Source: an uncultured Cellvibrionales bacterium
GTDB taxonomy: Bacteria > Pseudomonadota > Gammaproteobacteria > Pseudomonadales > Porticoccaceae
NCBI GenBank assembly: GCA_913031145.1
Contig: CAJWCO010000022.1
Location: 1-38,387, forward strand
Length of the DNA stretch: 38,387 bases
Direction of reading: 5' to 3'
Part shown: positions 11,612-20,659 of the stretch, piece after piece
Layout of the letters: every line of letters starts with the position of its first letter
How positions within the stretch are numbered: position 1 is the stretch's first letter
The notes under the pieces: generated by a model
Database searches by the model: none
What the model saw: the letters and a program-made list of their open reading frames with translations, nothing else
Told to the model about the DNA's origin: nothing
Made by a program: the position numbers and the translations under genes

Positions 11612-12496
11612 TTACTTCAGGTGCTGTAAAATTCCCTCTAACTCGTCAAGGCTATTATACTTAAATACCAATTGACCGCGCCCGGAAGCTCCGTGCTGAA
11701 TCCTCACAGCCGCGCCTACTCGATCAGACAGTTCCTGTTGCAAGCGAGTAATATCCGGTTGTGGCGGCGTTACTTTGGCGGGCTTGTCAGTTTTATCGCG
11801 TAACCGTTTAATTAAAAGCTCAGTTTGCCGAACCGACAGCGCCCCTTCAGTGACAATACAGGCTGCATCGATTTGCCTCTGACCTTGAAGCGCAAGAAGG
11901 CACTTCGCATGTCCTAAATCTAAGTCTCGACACTCCAACATACTTTGGACCGGAAGCTCTAAATTCGCCAAGCGCATTAAATTAGTGATTGCAGAACGCG
12001 ACTTTCCAACGCTTTCAGCAACTTGCTGTTGTGTCAGTTGAAATTCGTTTTGTAATCTTATTAACGCCAAACTTTCTTCCATAGGATTTAAGTTCTCGCG
12101 CTGTATATTTTCAATCAGCGCCATAGCAATGGCGGTTTGATCATCTACGTCCCGAACAATGCTGGGAATCGTGTGCTTACCTGCTTGTTGCGATGCGCGC
12201 CAACGCCGTTCACCAGCGATTATCTCATAACGATCCTCGTCGATCTTTCGGACAATAATAGGCTGCATCACCCCCTGCTTTGCAATAGACGCTGCCAGCT
12301 CATCGAGCGCATCTCGGTCGAGGTCGCGACGCGGTTGATACTGACCTCGTTGCAAAAATTCGATCGGTAACTCTTGAATAAGGTGTTCACTGTCTGGCTG
12401 TTCAGCATGACGATCAGAATGCGTTATATCGACCGCGTTATAGTCGCCCATCAGTGCGTCGAGGCCCTTGCCAAGGCTTTGTCTTTTAATCGTCAT
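11612..12496 (-). CDS. parB: Chromosome-partitioning protein ParB (CTP-dependent DNA clamp)
   Basis: ParB binds parS and spreads on DNA to form the segregation complex moved by ParA. After a basic N-terminus (RQSLGKGLDALMG, the ParA-interacting tail) comes the ParB/Srx domain with GERRWR (95-100), the CTP-binding motif. Next is the helix-turn-helix QQQVAESVGKSRSAITNLMRL (about 154-174) and a C-terminal dimerisation domain. It has 294 aa, close to Pseudomonas ParB. It lies 21 bases after parA and its likely targets are the parS sites in recF. Confidence 0.97.
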   Translation of the reverse strand: MTIKRQSLGKGLDALMGDYNAVDITHSDRHAEQPDSEHLIQELPIEFLQRGQYQPRRDLDRDALDELAASIAKQGVMQPIIVRKIDEDRYEIIAGERRWRASQQAGKHTIPSIVRDVDDQTAIAMALIENIQRENLNPMEESLALIRLQNEFQLTQQQVAESVGKSRSAITNLMRLANLELPVQSMLECRDLDLGHAKCLLALQGQRQIDAACIVTEGALSVRQTELLIKRLRDKTDKPAKVTPPQPDITRLQQELSDRVGAAVRIQHGASGRGQLVFKYNSLDELEGILQHLK

Positions 12497-12517
12497 GTCT
12501 TTCGCAACTCCACAGTT

Positions 12518-13300
12518 TCATTTTACCGGGTCGGCCAGCCTAGCCTGCTTCAAAACCTCAGCTGCTAGCGCCAAATACGCAATAGCGCCCTTAGAATTTT
12601 TGTCATATGCCAACGCAGGCATACCATGGCTAGGGGCTTCTGCCAAACGAACGTTGCGCGGAATACTGACGCGATACACTTTATCATCAAAATACTTTCG
12701 CAATTGGGCAGACACCGCGTTCGTTAAGCTATTTCGAGGATCGTACATGGTTCGTAAAATCCCTTCGATGCGCAATGCTGGATTAATCTGACGAGAAATT
12801 GTCTTTATCGTATTGTTGAGTGCTGACAACCCCTCCAGCGCATAGTATTCACATTGCATGGGAATTAAAACGCCATCGCTCGCAACAAAAGCATTTACGG
12901 TTAACATATTCAGAGACGGTGGACAGTCAATAAGAATGTAATCGTAATTGGCGCGGATTTTGTCCAAATGTTGAGTGAGTTTCTTTTCGCGGTCAGTTGC
13001 CTGCATTAATTCAACCTCTGCAGCCACTAAATCGCCATTCGATGGAAGTACGTGAAAATTGCAATGCGCACTTTTGACAATGACGCGCTCAACATCAATG
13101 CGGTCTGTCAAATAATGGTAACTGGTGTATTTGCATTGCTGTTTATTGATTCCAGAGCCCATCGTTGCATTGCCTTGCGGGTCAAAGTCAACTAATAACA
13201 CTCGCTGTTTATACCGAGCAAGCGACGCCGCCAAATTGACACTGGTTGTCGTTTTTCCTACACCTCCCTTCTGATTTGCTATCGCTAAGATCCGTGGCAC
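12518..13300 (-). CDS. parA: Chromosome-partitioning ATPase ParA
   Basis: ParA is a Walker-type ATPase that binds the nucleoid and moves ParB-parS complexes. The deviant Walker A is KGGVGKTT (11-18), with the signature lysine, followed by LLVDFDPQGNAT and the Walker B region ILIDCPPSLN. It has 260 aa. The basic residues needed for DNA binding cluster in the C-terminal third. It sits 9 bases after rsmG, so mnmG-rsmG-parA-parB form one operon, the arrangement known from Pseudomonas. Confidence 0.97.
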   Translation of the reverse strand: MPRILAIANQKGGVGKTTTSVNLAASLARYKQRVLLVDFDPQGNATMGSGINKQQCKYTSYHYLTDRIDVERVIVKSAHCNFHVLPSNGDLVAAEVELMQATDREKKLTQHLDKIRANYDYILIDCPPSLNMLTVNAFVASDGVLIPMQCEYYALEGLSALNNTIKTISRQINPALRIEGILRTMYDPRNSLTNAVSAQLRKYFDDKVYRVSIPRNVRLAEAPSHGMPALAYDKNSKGAIAYLALAAEVLKQARLADPVK

Positions 13301-13309
13301 GGCAATATC

Positions 13310-13963
13310 CTATTGTTTTGAGGGTGCAATTTGTAAAAGATGTCTATCGGCCAGAAGCCCCGGAACAAGCAGTTTTTCTATTTGTAACACGTCATATCCG
13401 CTCGGCAATTGATCTAGCTCATCGACAGGCAATTTACCTTTCATCGCAAAAAAAAGCCCGTTATCTCTAAGTAGGTGCCGACAATTCTTTACCATAGCCG
13501 CTAAGCCGGAAAATGCTCGGCTAATAACAACATCGAAACGCTGCGAGCATGAATATTCTTCGACCCGCTGATGAACCTCAATACAATTTCTCAACCCTAA
13601 TGTAGAGCGAGCATGAAATAAAAAACGCGTTTTTTTACCGTTACTATCGATAAGTGTAAAAAATTTTGTGGGTAACATAATGGCCAGCGGAATACCCGGT
13701 AACCCAGCCCCTGATCCAACATCCAGGATATTCTCTGCATGCAAATATTTAGCAACCGCCAAACTGTCCAGAATATGAAGATCAATCATCTCTTGTGGAT
13801 CTTTGACTGCCGTTAAATTATACGCAACGTTCCATTGTTCAAGCAGAGCAATATAGCGCAACAACTGGCTCACTTGGTGGTCGTCAAAAGATAAGCCCAA
13901 CTGTTCCAACCCGGTTTGCAGTCGATCTCGCAGATTCACATCATCCGATGCTTTAAGCGGCAT
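13310..13963 (-). CDS. rsmG: 16S rRNA (guanine527-N7)-methyltransferase
   Basis: RsmG (GidB) methylates G527 of 16S rRNA using SAM; loss gives low-level streptomycin resistance. The SAM motif is [16 protein letters not shown] (79-94), preceded by the family signature [10 protein letters not shown] (44-53). It has 217 aa against 207 in E. coli. The start codon lies 11 bases inside the mnmG 3' end, showing translational coupling. Confidence 0.97.
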   Translation of the reverse strand: MPLKASDDVNLRDRLQTGLEQLGLSFDDHQVSQLLRYIALLEQWNVAYNLTAVKDPQEMIDLHILDSLAVAKYLHAENILDVGSGAGLPGIPLAIMLPTKFFTLIDSNGKKTRFLFHARSTLGLRNCIEVHQRVEEYSCSQRFDVVISRAFSGLAAMVKNCRHLLRDNGLFFAMKGKLPVDELDQLPSGYDVLQIEKLLVPGLLADRHLLQIAPSKQ

Positions 13964-15821
13964 GTTTTTTTAAGGACACCAGCAGGAGTGAAATAGCCGC
14001 AGGTGTTACGCCTTGTATTCTAGACGCTCGAGCTAAGGTATCCGGCATAACGAGAGATAATTTTTGTACAACTTCGTTGGATAAACCTCGCACAGCAGTG
14101 TAATCGAATGATGCGGGTATCACTGTGTTCTCATGTCTTTTTAAACGTTCAACTTCGCTCTGTTGCCGATCGATGTACCCAGAATATTTTGCCTCTATTT
14201 CAAGTTGTTGCGCAACGATCACATCCACTTGCGGCGAATCACCAACTTCACAAATCACGTTGTGGCTCAGTTCGGGTCTTTTCAGCAACTCATAAAGACT
14301 GTATTCATGCAAGAAGGGTCGATCGACATATGCTGACAGGCGCTTAGCCGCATCGCTCGTTGGCTGAATCCAAGTAGTTTTCAACCGCTGCCGCTCGTGA
14401 TCAATAGCGTCCCTCTTTTCACAGAAGGCTTTCCAGCGAGCCTCACAAACAACGCCTAATTCGCGCCCTTTTTCAGTAAGACGCTGATCGGCGTTGTCTT
14501 CACGAAGAAGAAGTCGGTACTCTGAACGACTGGTAAACATTCGATAAGGCTCTTTTGTACCCATAGAAATCAGGTCGTCAACTAAAACGCCGATATATGC
14601 TTCATCTCGACCCGGACACCAACTCGGTTTTCCTTGAACCTGCAAACCCGCATTAATACCCGCCAATAACCCCTGGGCCGCCGCCTCTTCATACCCTGTT
14701 GTACCGTTTATTTGACCGGCAAAAAATAGACCCCTCACCAGTTTACTCTCTAATGAATGACGAAGGTCTTGTGGGTTGAAGAAGTCGTATTCGATCGCGT
14801 AGCCGGGGCGAATAATGTGCGCTTTTTCGAAACCTTTAATACTTTGCACGAGATCAATTTGAACATCGAACGGTAAACTAGTTGAGATCCCATTAGGATA
14901 AAGCTCATAAGTCTCTAGACCCTCCGGCTCAACGAAAATTTGGTGCTGGTCTTTATCTGCGAAGCGCGTAACTTTATCTTCAATCGATGGACAGTATCGT
15001 GGCCCTATGCCCTCGATTTGGCCCGTGTAGAGCGGCGAACGATCCATGCCCGTTCGAATAATATCGTGTGTTTTAGCATTTGTTTCGGTAATCCAGCAAC
15101 ATACTTGCTCAGGATGTTGATCAACGTCACCAAGATACGACATAACGGGGCGGGGCTGATCGCCCCATTGCTCCGTTAAAACGCGAAAGTTAACCGATCG
15201 TGCATCAATGCGCGGCGGGGTACCGGTCTTCAACCGATCTATACGAAACGGAAGCGCACGCAAACGATGCGCCAATGCATTTGCGGGTGCATCGCCCGCC
15301 CTCCCTGCACCATAATTTTCCATACCAATATGTACTTTTCCCGCTAAAAAAGTACCCGCCGTTAATACGACCGTTTCCGATAGAATCTGCACTCCCATTT
15401 GCGTTAGCACACCAACAACGCGACCACCTTCAATTAAGAGGTCGTCGACAGGTTGTTGGAACACGGTAAGATTTTCTTGCTTTTCGAGTGCGTTACGGAC
15501 TGTTTTTCGATACAAAACTCGGTCGGCTTGAACGCGTGTAGCGCGAACGGCTGGACCTTTGCGTGCATTTAATACTCGAAATTGAATACCCGCCATATCC
15601 GCTGCGTGCGCCATCAACCCCCCAAGGGCGTCAATTTCTTTTACCAGATGACTTTTTCCAATGCCTCCAATAGCCGGATTACACGACATTTGACCAAGAG
15701 TTTCTAAATTGTGGGTAACTAGCAACGTAGATTGGCCCATGCGAGCACTCGCCAAACACGCTTCAGTACCTGCGTGACCGCCGCCTACAACGATAACATC
15801 AAATTTCTGTGGATGGCGCAT
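13953..15821 (-). CDS. mnmG: tRNA uridine-5-carboxymethylaminomethyl modification enzyme MnmG
   Basis: MnmG (GidA), with MnmE, adds the carboxymethylaminomethyl group to U34 of certain tRNAs. The FAD-binding motif is [11 protein letters not shown] (11-21). Other signatures are [33 protein letters not shown] and the catalytic-cysteine segment [11 protein letters not shown]. The length of 622 aa compares with 629 in E. coli. Its partner mnmE is in this window but on the opposite strand, beyond the inverted rpmH-mnmE block. Confidence 0.98.
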   Translation of the reverse strand: MRHPQKFDVIVVGGGHAGTEACLASARMGQSTLLVTHNLETLGQMSCNPAIGGIGKSHLVKEIDALGGLMAHAADMAGIQFRVLNARKGPAVRATRVQADRVLYRKTVRNALEKQENLTVFQQPVDDLLIEGGRVVGVLTQMGVQILSETVVLTAGTFLAGKVHIGMENYGAGRAGDAPANALAHRLRALPFRIDRLKTGTPPRIDARSVNFRVLTEQWGDQPRPVMSYLGDVDQHPEQVCCWITETNAKTHDIIRTGMDRSPLYTGQIEGIGPRYCPSIEDKVTRFADKDQHQIFVEPEGLETYELYPNGISTSLPFDVQIDLVQSIKGFEKAHIIRPGYAIEYDFFNPQDLRHSLESKLVRGLFFAGQINGTTGYEEAAAQGLLAGINAGLQVQGKPSWCPGRDEAYIGVLVDDLISMGTKEPYRMFTSRSEYRLLLREDNADQRLTEKGRELGVVCEARWKAFCEKRDAIDHERQRLKTTWIQPTSDAAKRLSAYVDRPFLHEYSLYELLKRPELSHNVICEVGDSPQVDVIVAQQLEIEAKYSGYIDRQQSEVERLKRHENTVIPASFDYTAVRGLSNEVVQKLSLVMPDTLARASRIQGVTPAAISLLLVSLKKHAA

Positions 15822-15850
15822 CGTGATTTTAGTCCTTGGTTGGGTGCTTG

Positions 15851-15856
15851 ATTATA
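15851..15856 (-). promoter_or_regulatory. -10 box of a possible mnmG promoter
   Basis: A perfect TATAAT on the minus strand lies 29 bases before the mnmG ATG. No good -35 is seen at the right distance (only ATTAAA-like sequence), so the promoter is tentative. It would put transcription start inside the AT-rich origin candidate. Confidence 0.4.
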
Positions 15857-16049
15857 CGCAAGTCTGTAAAATATTTAATGAAAAAATTAATGGGGAAAAG
15901 TAACGTAAAAAATTTAAATAATATAATTAATATTTATTAAATATATATACAAAGAAGATTGTTATTGTTGTTAAGGGCGCTACGGTCTGGGGATATCTTC
16001 AGATTATGCATTATATACAGAGATATAGCGTGTTTTTTTAAGCAAAATA

Positions 16050-16061
16050 TTATGTACATAA
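16050..16061. repeat. 12-bp perfect palindrome TTATGTACATAA
   Basis: TTATGTACATAA reads the same on both strands, and each half is one base from a DnaA box. It may bind an origin protein or a transcription factor; nothing else identifies it. Confidence 0.5.
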
Positions 16062-16147
16062 CATCGGTATTTGCGGTGTGTTACGGCAGCTAGTGGTGTA
16101 TTGATTTCGGAGAAAGACTTAGATACGGACACTTAACCGTGCTGATT

Positions 16148-16156
16148 TGTGGATAA
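16148..16156 (-). promoter_or_regulatory. DnaA box (TTATCCACA on minus strand)
   Basis: TGTGGATAA here is the reverse complement of the strongest E. coli DnaA box, TTATCCACA. It lies between the AT-rich tract and the rpmH promoter. Confidence 0.7.
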
Positions 16157-16254
16157 AGAAATATCTGTAAAGAGCTTGTAAACAGATTATCTTAATGGTG
16201 AATTTATGCGGCAGTGTTGAGAACTTGGTTATTGCAATTGGTGTCGGTAAGTCA

Positions 16255-16283
16255 TTGTATTGTACAGCGAGTTTACATATAAT
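16255..16283 (+). promoter_or_regulatory. Promoter of the rpmH operon
   Basis: TTGTAT (16255-16260), a 17-base spacer and a perfect TATAAT (16278-16283) precede rpmH, giving a transcript start near 16290 and a leader of about 38 bases. It would serve rpmH-rnpA-yidD-yidC and perhaps mnmE. Confidence 0.65.
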
Positions 16284-16327
16284 CTGCGCCCGCGAATATG
16301 GGTCACGTAGGCCTGAGGTATTAGAAA

Positions 16328-16462
16328 ATGAAGAGAACGTTTCAGCCGAGTAATTTAAAGCGAAAGCGAACGCATGGTTTTCGAGCCCGGATGGCAACCA
16401 AAGGCGGGCGAGCTGTTTTAAATCGCCGCAGAGCGAAAGGCCGTAAGCGTCTCGCCGCATAA
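16328..16462 (+). CDS. rpmH: 50S ribosomal protein L34
   Basis: This short gene encodes 44 aa beginning [18 protein letters not shown] and continuing [12 protein letters not shown] with a very basic tail ending RKRLAA. This is an almost textbook L34, with the same length as the Pseudomonas protein. L34 is a small part of the 50S subunit. It is the first gene of the plus-strand block and lies 18 bases before rnpA, its usual neighbour. Confidence 0.97.
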   Translation: MKRTFQPSNLKRKRTHGFRARMATKGGRAVLNRRRAKGRKRLAA

Positions 16463-16479
16463 CACAGTAGTGGTTACCA

Positions 16480-16854
16480 GTGCCCAGAGCGCGTTTCGCC
16501 AAAATTAGCAGGCTCAGCGGTCAAGAAGCCTTCGGAGCCGTATTTCGTGGGCCATCCTTTAAGGTCTCACATCCCACTTATTTAATTCTAGCAAAAACCA
16601 ATCGTTTAAATTACTCAAGATTGGGGTTAGTCGTGGCTAAAAAGCATCTCAAAAAAGCTGTTGACCGGAACGATTTAAAACGTCGAGTGAGAGAAGTATT
16701 CCGTTGTAATACAGGTGAGCCAGCAATAGATGTTGTTTTTTTAGCAAGAAGCGGTATGTGCGAGTTGCGCAATGATGAAGTAAACTCCGTACTTCAAAGG
16801 GCATGGGTAAGGCTCATCGAAAAATTCGAGCGTGTGAGAAGTGTGGATGAGTAG
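16480..16854 (+). CDS. rnpA: Ribonuclease P protein component
   Basis: RnpA is the protein cofactor of RNase P, which trims the 5' leader of tRNA precursors. The signature [12 protein letters not shown] is present in the middle, and [14 protein letters not shown] precedes it, both parts of the RNA-binding face. It has 124 aa against 119 in E. coli. The start codon is GTG; no in-frame ATG is available upstream. The 3' end overlaps the yidD start by 8 bases. Confidence 0.95.
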   Translation: MPRARFAKISRLSGQEAFGAVFRGPSFKVSHPTYLILAKTNRLNYSRLGLVVAKKHLKKAVDRNDLKRRVREVFRCNTGEPAIDVVFLARSGMCELRNDEVNSVLQRAWVRLIEKFERVRSVDE

Positions 16855-17104
16855 AGTGCTGCAACGACTGATACGGATTTACCAAATAGGCATCAGCCCA
16901 TGGTTTGGGCCGACATGCCGGTTTTATCCGTCGTGTTCGAGTTACGCGTTGGAATGTTTGCAACGTTATGGCGCTGTTAAAGGAAGTGTTTTGGCGATGC
17001 GGCGAGTTTTAAAATGTCATCCATGGAATGCCGGCGGCTATGATCCTGTGCCGCATGAAAATATGCGGTGTGAAGTGTCTTCAGAAAACGCAAGAGAATC
17101 GTAG
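16847..17104 (+). CDS. yidD: Membrane protein insertion efficiency factor YidD
   Basis: YidD is a small membrane-associated protein that aids YidC-dependent insertion. The family core is complete: [21 protein letters not shown], then [30 protein letters not shown], including the conserved cysteines. I chose the ATG at 16847 (MSRVLQRL, 85 aa), which overlaps the rnpA stop. A GTG two codons upstream (16841) is also possible. The yidC start follows after 4 bases. Confidence 0.93.
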   Translation: MSRVLQRLIRIYQIGISPWFGPTCRFYPSCSSYALECLQRYGAVKGSVLAMRRVLKCHPWNAGGYDPVPHENMRCEVSSENARES

Positions 17105-17108
17105 AAAT

Positions 17109-18779
17109 ATGGATTGGAAAAAAATAGGTCTTTTGGGAGCGATCGGTATTGTCACATGGCAATTAATGATTGAGTGGAATCAGTTTAGCGAAAATGGACC
17201 ACAGTACGCGTTAAAAGCGCCTATCAGTGATGGCAATCCGGTTGCGGTCAATGAAGAGCAGCGAGCGGAATTGCCGAGTGATCTGCCAGCGGCGCCTCGC
17301 ACCTCGAGTTCGGTATATGAAAAAACGCAGACGGCTGAGGATACAGTCTCTGTAAGAACCGACGTTCTCGAAATGACTATTGACCTTCACGGCGGCGATA
17401 TCATTGATGTGCGCTTGCTTGAGCATTTGACTAAGATGCCAGAAAAAGGAGGTCAGCCAATACAGCTTTTGGAGCGTTCGAACGAGTCGTTATATATAGC
17501 AACCAGTGGTTTAATTGGTCGCGACGGAACAGACAGCAAAGAAACCGGACGACCCGTGTTTCAGGCGGCTCAACGCAGTTTCGATTTGGCGGGCGAAGAC
17601 GTCTTAGAGGTAGACTTATTATTGGAGCTGGAAGGCGTTAAAATCGTTAAACAGTTCAGTTTTCAGCGCGGTAATTACAATGTAGGTTTGACATACTCGG
17701 TGCGAAATAACCGATCTAAAGATTGGGAAGCACGGTTTTTTGGGCAAATAAAACGGGATAGCAAACCGCCACCCGAATTGACGTCAGTCTTCGGTCAGAC
17801 TCCATTTTTAGGAGCAGCATTAAGAGAGCCAGAAAAAAACTTTGCTAAATATGGTTTTAATGAGATACGTGAAGCAAGTATATCGACAGAATTAGAGGGT
17901 GGATGGCTCGCATTCTTACAACATTATTACGTGGCAGCGTGGATTCCACCGGCCGACCAAAAAAACCGCTATGACCTAAAACAGTCAGGCGCTCAGGACG
18001 ATATGTATCTGTTGAGCGTGATCGGCGCGCCATTTTTGGTGCCCAGTGGAGAGACGGGACGTTATGCGGCACAATTTTATGTAGGACCAAAAGATCAAGT
18101 TCGGTTAAACGCGTTGGCAGAGCACCTTGAATTAGTCGTCGATTACGGGTTTTTTTGGATTATCTGTCAGCCAATTTATCACACGATGGTCGCTGTGTAC
18201 GACGTTGTGGGTAATTGGGGATGGGCGATCATTGTTTTAACACTCCTGATAAAAGTCCTTTTGTTTCCATTGTCGGCGAAGGGATTGAAGTCGATGGCAC
18301 GGATGCGTCGTTTGCAACCTGAAATGGAACGGCTAAAAGAACTTTACGGGGAAGATCGCCAGAAAATGGGTGTAGAACAGATGGCTTTGTTTAAAAAGGA
18401 AAAGGTCAATCCATTGGGGGGATGTTTGCCGATGATATTGCAGATGCCTATCTTTATTTCTTTTTTCTGGGTGTTGTCTGAAAGCGTAGAAATTCGCCAT
18501 GCACCTTGGTTACTGTGGATACAGGACCTCTCCGCAATAGATCCCTATTTTATCTTGCCTCTGATGATGGGTGCATCGATGTACGCAATGCAGAAAATGC
18601 AACCGATGCCAACAGATCCGATGCAAGCAAAAGTTATGCAGTATATGCCAGTAGCGTTTACCTTTATGTTTATGTGGTTTCCATCGGGATTGGTTTTGTA
18701 CTGGACAGTCAGTAACATCTTACAAATGGGTCAGCAGTGGGTGGTTAATCGTCAGATTTTAGCGGCTGACTCCCAATGA
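17109..18779 (+). CDS. yidC: Membrane protein insertase YidC
   Basis: YidC inserts and folds inner-membrane proteins, alone or with SecYEG. The start MDWKKIGLLGAIGIVTWQLM gives the first membrane helix. A large periplasmic beta domain follows (about residues 60-340). The conserved C-terminal core of five helices shows WGWAIIVLTLLIKVLLFPLSAKGLKSMARM, LGGCLPMILQMPIFISFFWVL and FPSGLVLYWTVSNILQ; these are shown here as overlapping short quotes of the usual pattern. The 556 aa compare with 548 in E. coli. The in-frame extension upstream overlaps yidD and is rejected. Confidence 0.97.
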   Translation: MDWKKIGLLGAIGIVTWQLMIEWNQFSENGPQYALKAPISDGNPVAVNEEQRAELPSDLPAAPRTSSSVYEKTQTAEDTVSVRTDVLEMTIDLHGGDIIDVRLLEHLTKMPEKGGQPIQLLERSNESLYIATSGLIGRDGTDSKETGRPVFQAAQRSFDLAGEDVLEVDLLLELEGVKIVKQFSFQRGNYNVGLTYSVRNNRSKDWEARFFGQIKRDSKPPPELTSVFGQTPFLGAALREPEKNFAKYGFNEIREASISTELEGGWLAFLQHYYVAAWIPPADQKNRYDLKQSGAQDDMYLLSVIGAPFLVPSGETGRYAAQFYVGPKDQVRLNALAEHLELVVDYGFFWIICQPIYHTMVAVYDVVGNWGWAIIVLTLLIKVLLFPLSAKGLKSMARMRRLQPEMERLKELYGEDRQKMGVEQMALFKKEKVNPLGGCLPMILQMPIFISFFWVLSESVEIRHAPWLLWIQDLSAIDPYFILPLMMGASMYAMQKMQPMPTDPMQAKVMQYMPVAFTFMFMWFPSGLVLYWTVSNILQMGQQWVVNRQILAADSQ

Positions 18780-18814
18780 AACGAGCGTATCGAAACGGTC
18801 GGTAAGCTTAACGA

Positions 18815-20185
18815 ATGCAGTCTTCTTATAATAGTATTGATACCATTGTCGCAATCGCTACGCCGTCTGGAACAGGCGGTGTGGGCGTTGTTAGGGTTTC
18901 GGGTCGAGATTTAACACGCTTTTGTGTGGGTATATTGGGCTCGGAAATTGCGAGTCGCAAAGCCACATACACACATTTTCGCGCTGCAGACGGCGAATGT
19001 CTTGATATGGGAATAGCGCTCTATTTCCCAGGTCCGGCATCATTTACCGGTGAGTCGGTTCTCGAACTACAAGGTCATGGTGGCATTGTAGTTTTAGACA
19101 GATTGGTGCAGAGGTGTATCCAGTTAGGGGCCAGGCATGCTCGACCCGGGGAATTTACTGAGCGGGCTTTTTTACACGGTAAAATCGATTTAACGCAAGC
19201 TGAAGCAGTAGCAGATCTGATTGAATCTTCATCTGTGCAGGCTGCTAGATCTGCGTTGCGCTCTATGCAGGGAGACTTTGCTCAAGTCGTTAATACCATT
19301 ATAAAAAAATTGATTGATACGAGAGTTTACGTAGAGGCCGCCATTGATTTTCCGGAAGAAGAAGTAGACTTTTTAGCAGAGCCTGTCTTAATTCAATGGC
19401 TTGATGAGTTAGCACGGAGCATTGATCAGGTTACAGCCGATGCGCGGCAAGGTGTTTTGTTACGAGATGGGCTAAGCGTTGTATTAGCGGGAAAACCCAA
19501 TGTCGGGAAATCAAGTTTGCTTAATCGGCTTTTAGGAGAAGAAAGGGCCATCGTGACCGATGAGGCAGGGACAACGCGGGACGTTTTAAAACATCGAATC
19601 GTTTTTGAGGGCGTGCCAATTCAGTTTATTGATACTGCGGGTTTACGTGACACTGATAGTGCGATAGAGCGTGAGGGGATCAGGCGCGCATGGTTAGAAA
19701 TTGACACAGCAGACCATATTTTACTGATTGCTGATGCATCGGAAGCGAGTCGACCTCATTTAAACGAAGCGTGGCCAGAATATTTTATGCAATATCCGGA
19801 AAAAACTCACCGCGTATCTCAAGTATTTAACAAAATCGACTGTTCCGACGACGCGCCTGGGTTGCAAAGAGATGGGTCTACAGTGTGCGTTTCGGCAAAA
19901 TATTCTTTGGGAATTCAGGAGCTTTTGTCTTTTCTTGTAGCGCAGGCAGGATACATTGAAAGAGGAGAGGGGATTTTTTCGGCGCGTCGTCGGCATCTTT
20001 TAGCACTTGCAGACGCGCGCGGGTACGTTCAGGCTGGGAGAGCACAGTTAGATCGCTACGGCTCTGGCGAGTTATTGGCAGAGGATTTACGGATGGCGCA
20101 AAAAAAATTGGAAGAAATTGGAGGAGCGGTCACCTCGGATGATTTGCTAGGCCATATTTTTTCGTCTTTTTGTATCGGAAAGTGA
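18815..20185 (+). CDS. mnmE: tRNA modification GTPase MnmE
   Basis: MnmE (TrmE) is the GTPase partner of MnmG in U34 modification of tRNA. The N-terminal folate-binding domain begins with TIVAIATPSGTGGVGVVRVSG. The inserted G domain has GKPNVGKSS, DTAGLRDT and NKID, and the protein ends CIGK, where the cysteine is the family's invariant C-terminal residue. It has 456 aa against 454 in E. coli. It is the last gene of the plus-strand block that is inverted relative to Pseudomonas, 35 bases after yidC. Confidence 0.98.
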   Translation: MQSSYNSIDTIVAIATPSGTGGVGVVRVSGRDLTRFCVGILGSEIASRKATYTHFRAADGECLDMGIALYFPGPASFTGESVLELQGHGGIVVLDRLVQRCIQLGARHARPGEFTERAFLHGKIDLTQAEAVADLIESSSVQAARSALRSMQGDFAQVVNTIIKKLIDTRVYVEAAIDFPEEEVDFLAEPVLIQWLDELARSIDQVTADARQGVLLRDGLSVVLAGKPNVGKSSLLNRLLGEERAIVTDEAGTTRDVLKHRIVFEGVPIQFIDTAGLRDTDSAIEREGIRRAWLEIDTADHILLIADASEASRPHLNEAWPEYFMQYPEKTHRVSQVFNKIDCSDDAPGLQRDGSTVCVSAKYSLGIQELLSFLVAQAGYIERGEGIFSARRRHLLALADARGYVQAGRAQLDRYGSGELLAEDLRMAQKKLEEIGGAVTSDDLLGHIFSSFCIGK

Positions 20186-20209
20186 CTTTATTTCCAATTT
20201 GAGTCACTT
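20180..20209 (+). terminator. Possible terminator after mnmE
   Basis: AAGTGACT (20180-20187, overlapping the mnmE stop) pairs with AGTCACTT (20202-20209) across a 14-base loop. GTTTTT follows five bases later. The loop is long and the T-run is short, so termination is uncertain. It also marks the left edge of the dnaA-side origin candidate. Confidence 0.4.
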
Positions 20210-20278
20210 ACCCGTTTTTAATGGAGGAGCGAGTTATTTGCTCTTTTATCACAGCTTTTTTAACTGGTTATAAACAGC

Positions 20279-20287
20279 TTATGCACA
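20279..20287 (+). promoter_or_regulatory. DnaA box TTATGCACA
   Basis: It matches the DnaA consensus TTATNCACA at every position. An 8/9 copy, TTATAAACA, lies 11 bases upstream at 20268-20276. Confidence 0.65.
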
Positions 20288-20411
20288 CACCTGCTTAATA
20301 ATTGCGCAGTAAATTTTATTTTAGTGTGAATTAAATAAATGGTTGAAATAAGTAAATTGTTGTTTTAATTCGGTTAAATTTTTTTTAAGAGTTTTTCTCA
20401 GCATTAGCGCA

Positions 20412-20420
20412 TGTGGATAA
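20412..20420 (-). promoter_or_regulatory. DnaA box (TTATCCACA on minus strand)
   Basis: TGTGGATAA is the reverse complement of the high-affinity box TTATCCACA. It stands to the right of the AT-rich tract, opposite in direction to the box at 20279-20287. Confidence 0.7.
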
Positions 20421-20520
20421 ATTTAATTTACTCAAATATAATCGGCGACGTCGAATGCAGAGTCTTAATCGGCTGGCAAATACATATTTCTTCGAAATTA
20501 ATGAGCGATTCGATGAAGGA

Positions 20521-20550
20521 CTGTAACCGGTTTTACAGCCACTGTAGTGG
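20521..20550. repeat. Two adjacent dyads upstream of dnaA
   Basis: CTGTAA (20521-20526) pairs with TTACAG (20533-20538) around CCGGTT. Immediately after it, CCACT-GT-AGTGG (20539-20550) forms a second dyad. Side-by-side dyads about 110 bases before the dnaA start suggest a protein-binding control site or origin element. Confidence 0.45.
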
Positions 20551-20659
20551 TTCTTCGTGATAGGAAGTTTTGGGAGTGCAACGCTCTCTCTTCATTGCGA
20601 TGGGCGTACGTAGCTACAGAATAATGAAACGTAATTAAAGTCCGAAAAGGTTAATAATA

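Larger units (their letters stand above)
15840..16250. other. oriC: Candidate replication origin (mnmG-side)
   Basis: This gap between divergent mnmG and rpmH has no gene. A stretch from about 15870 to 15955 is almost pure A/T, a good candidate for a DNA unwinding element. To its right are a perfect DnaA box (16148-16156), one-mismatch boxes TTATATACA (16011-16019) and TTATGTACA (16050-16058), and the palindrome at 16050-16061. Genes to the left run minus and to the right plus, so this is the point where transcription diverges, as expected at an origin. In E. coli the origin is also next to mnmG (gidA). Against it: only one perfect box. Confidence 0.5.
20210..20659. other. oriC: Candidate replication origin (dnaA-side)
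   Basis: The gap between mnmE and dnaA has no gene. It holds two perfect DnaA boxes (20279-20287, 20412-20420) and two one-mismatch boxes (TTATAAACA at 20268-20276; TGTGAATTA at 20325-20333). Between the perfect boxes lies an AT-rich tract (about 20296-20400) with T-runs, a plausible unwinding element. Two dyads follow at 20521-20550. An origin directly upstream of dnaA is the known place in Pseudomonas. The dnaA promoter must also lie here, but I see no clear -35/-10 pair. Confidence 0.55.
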
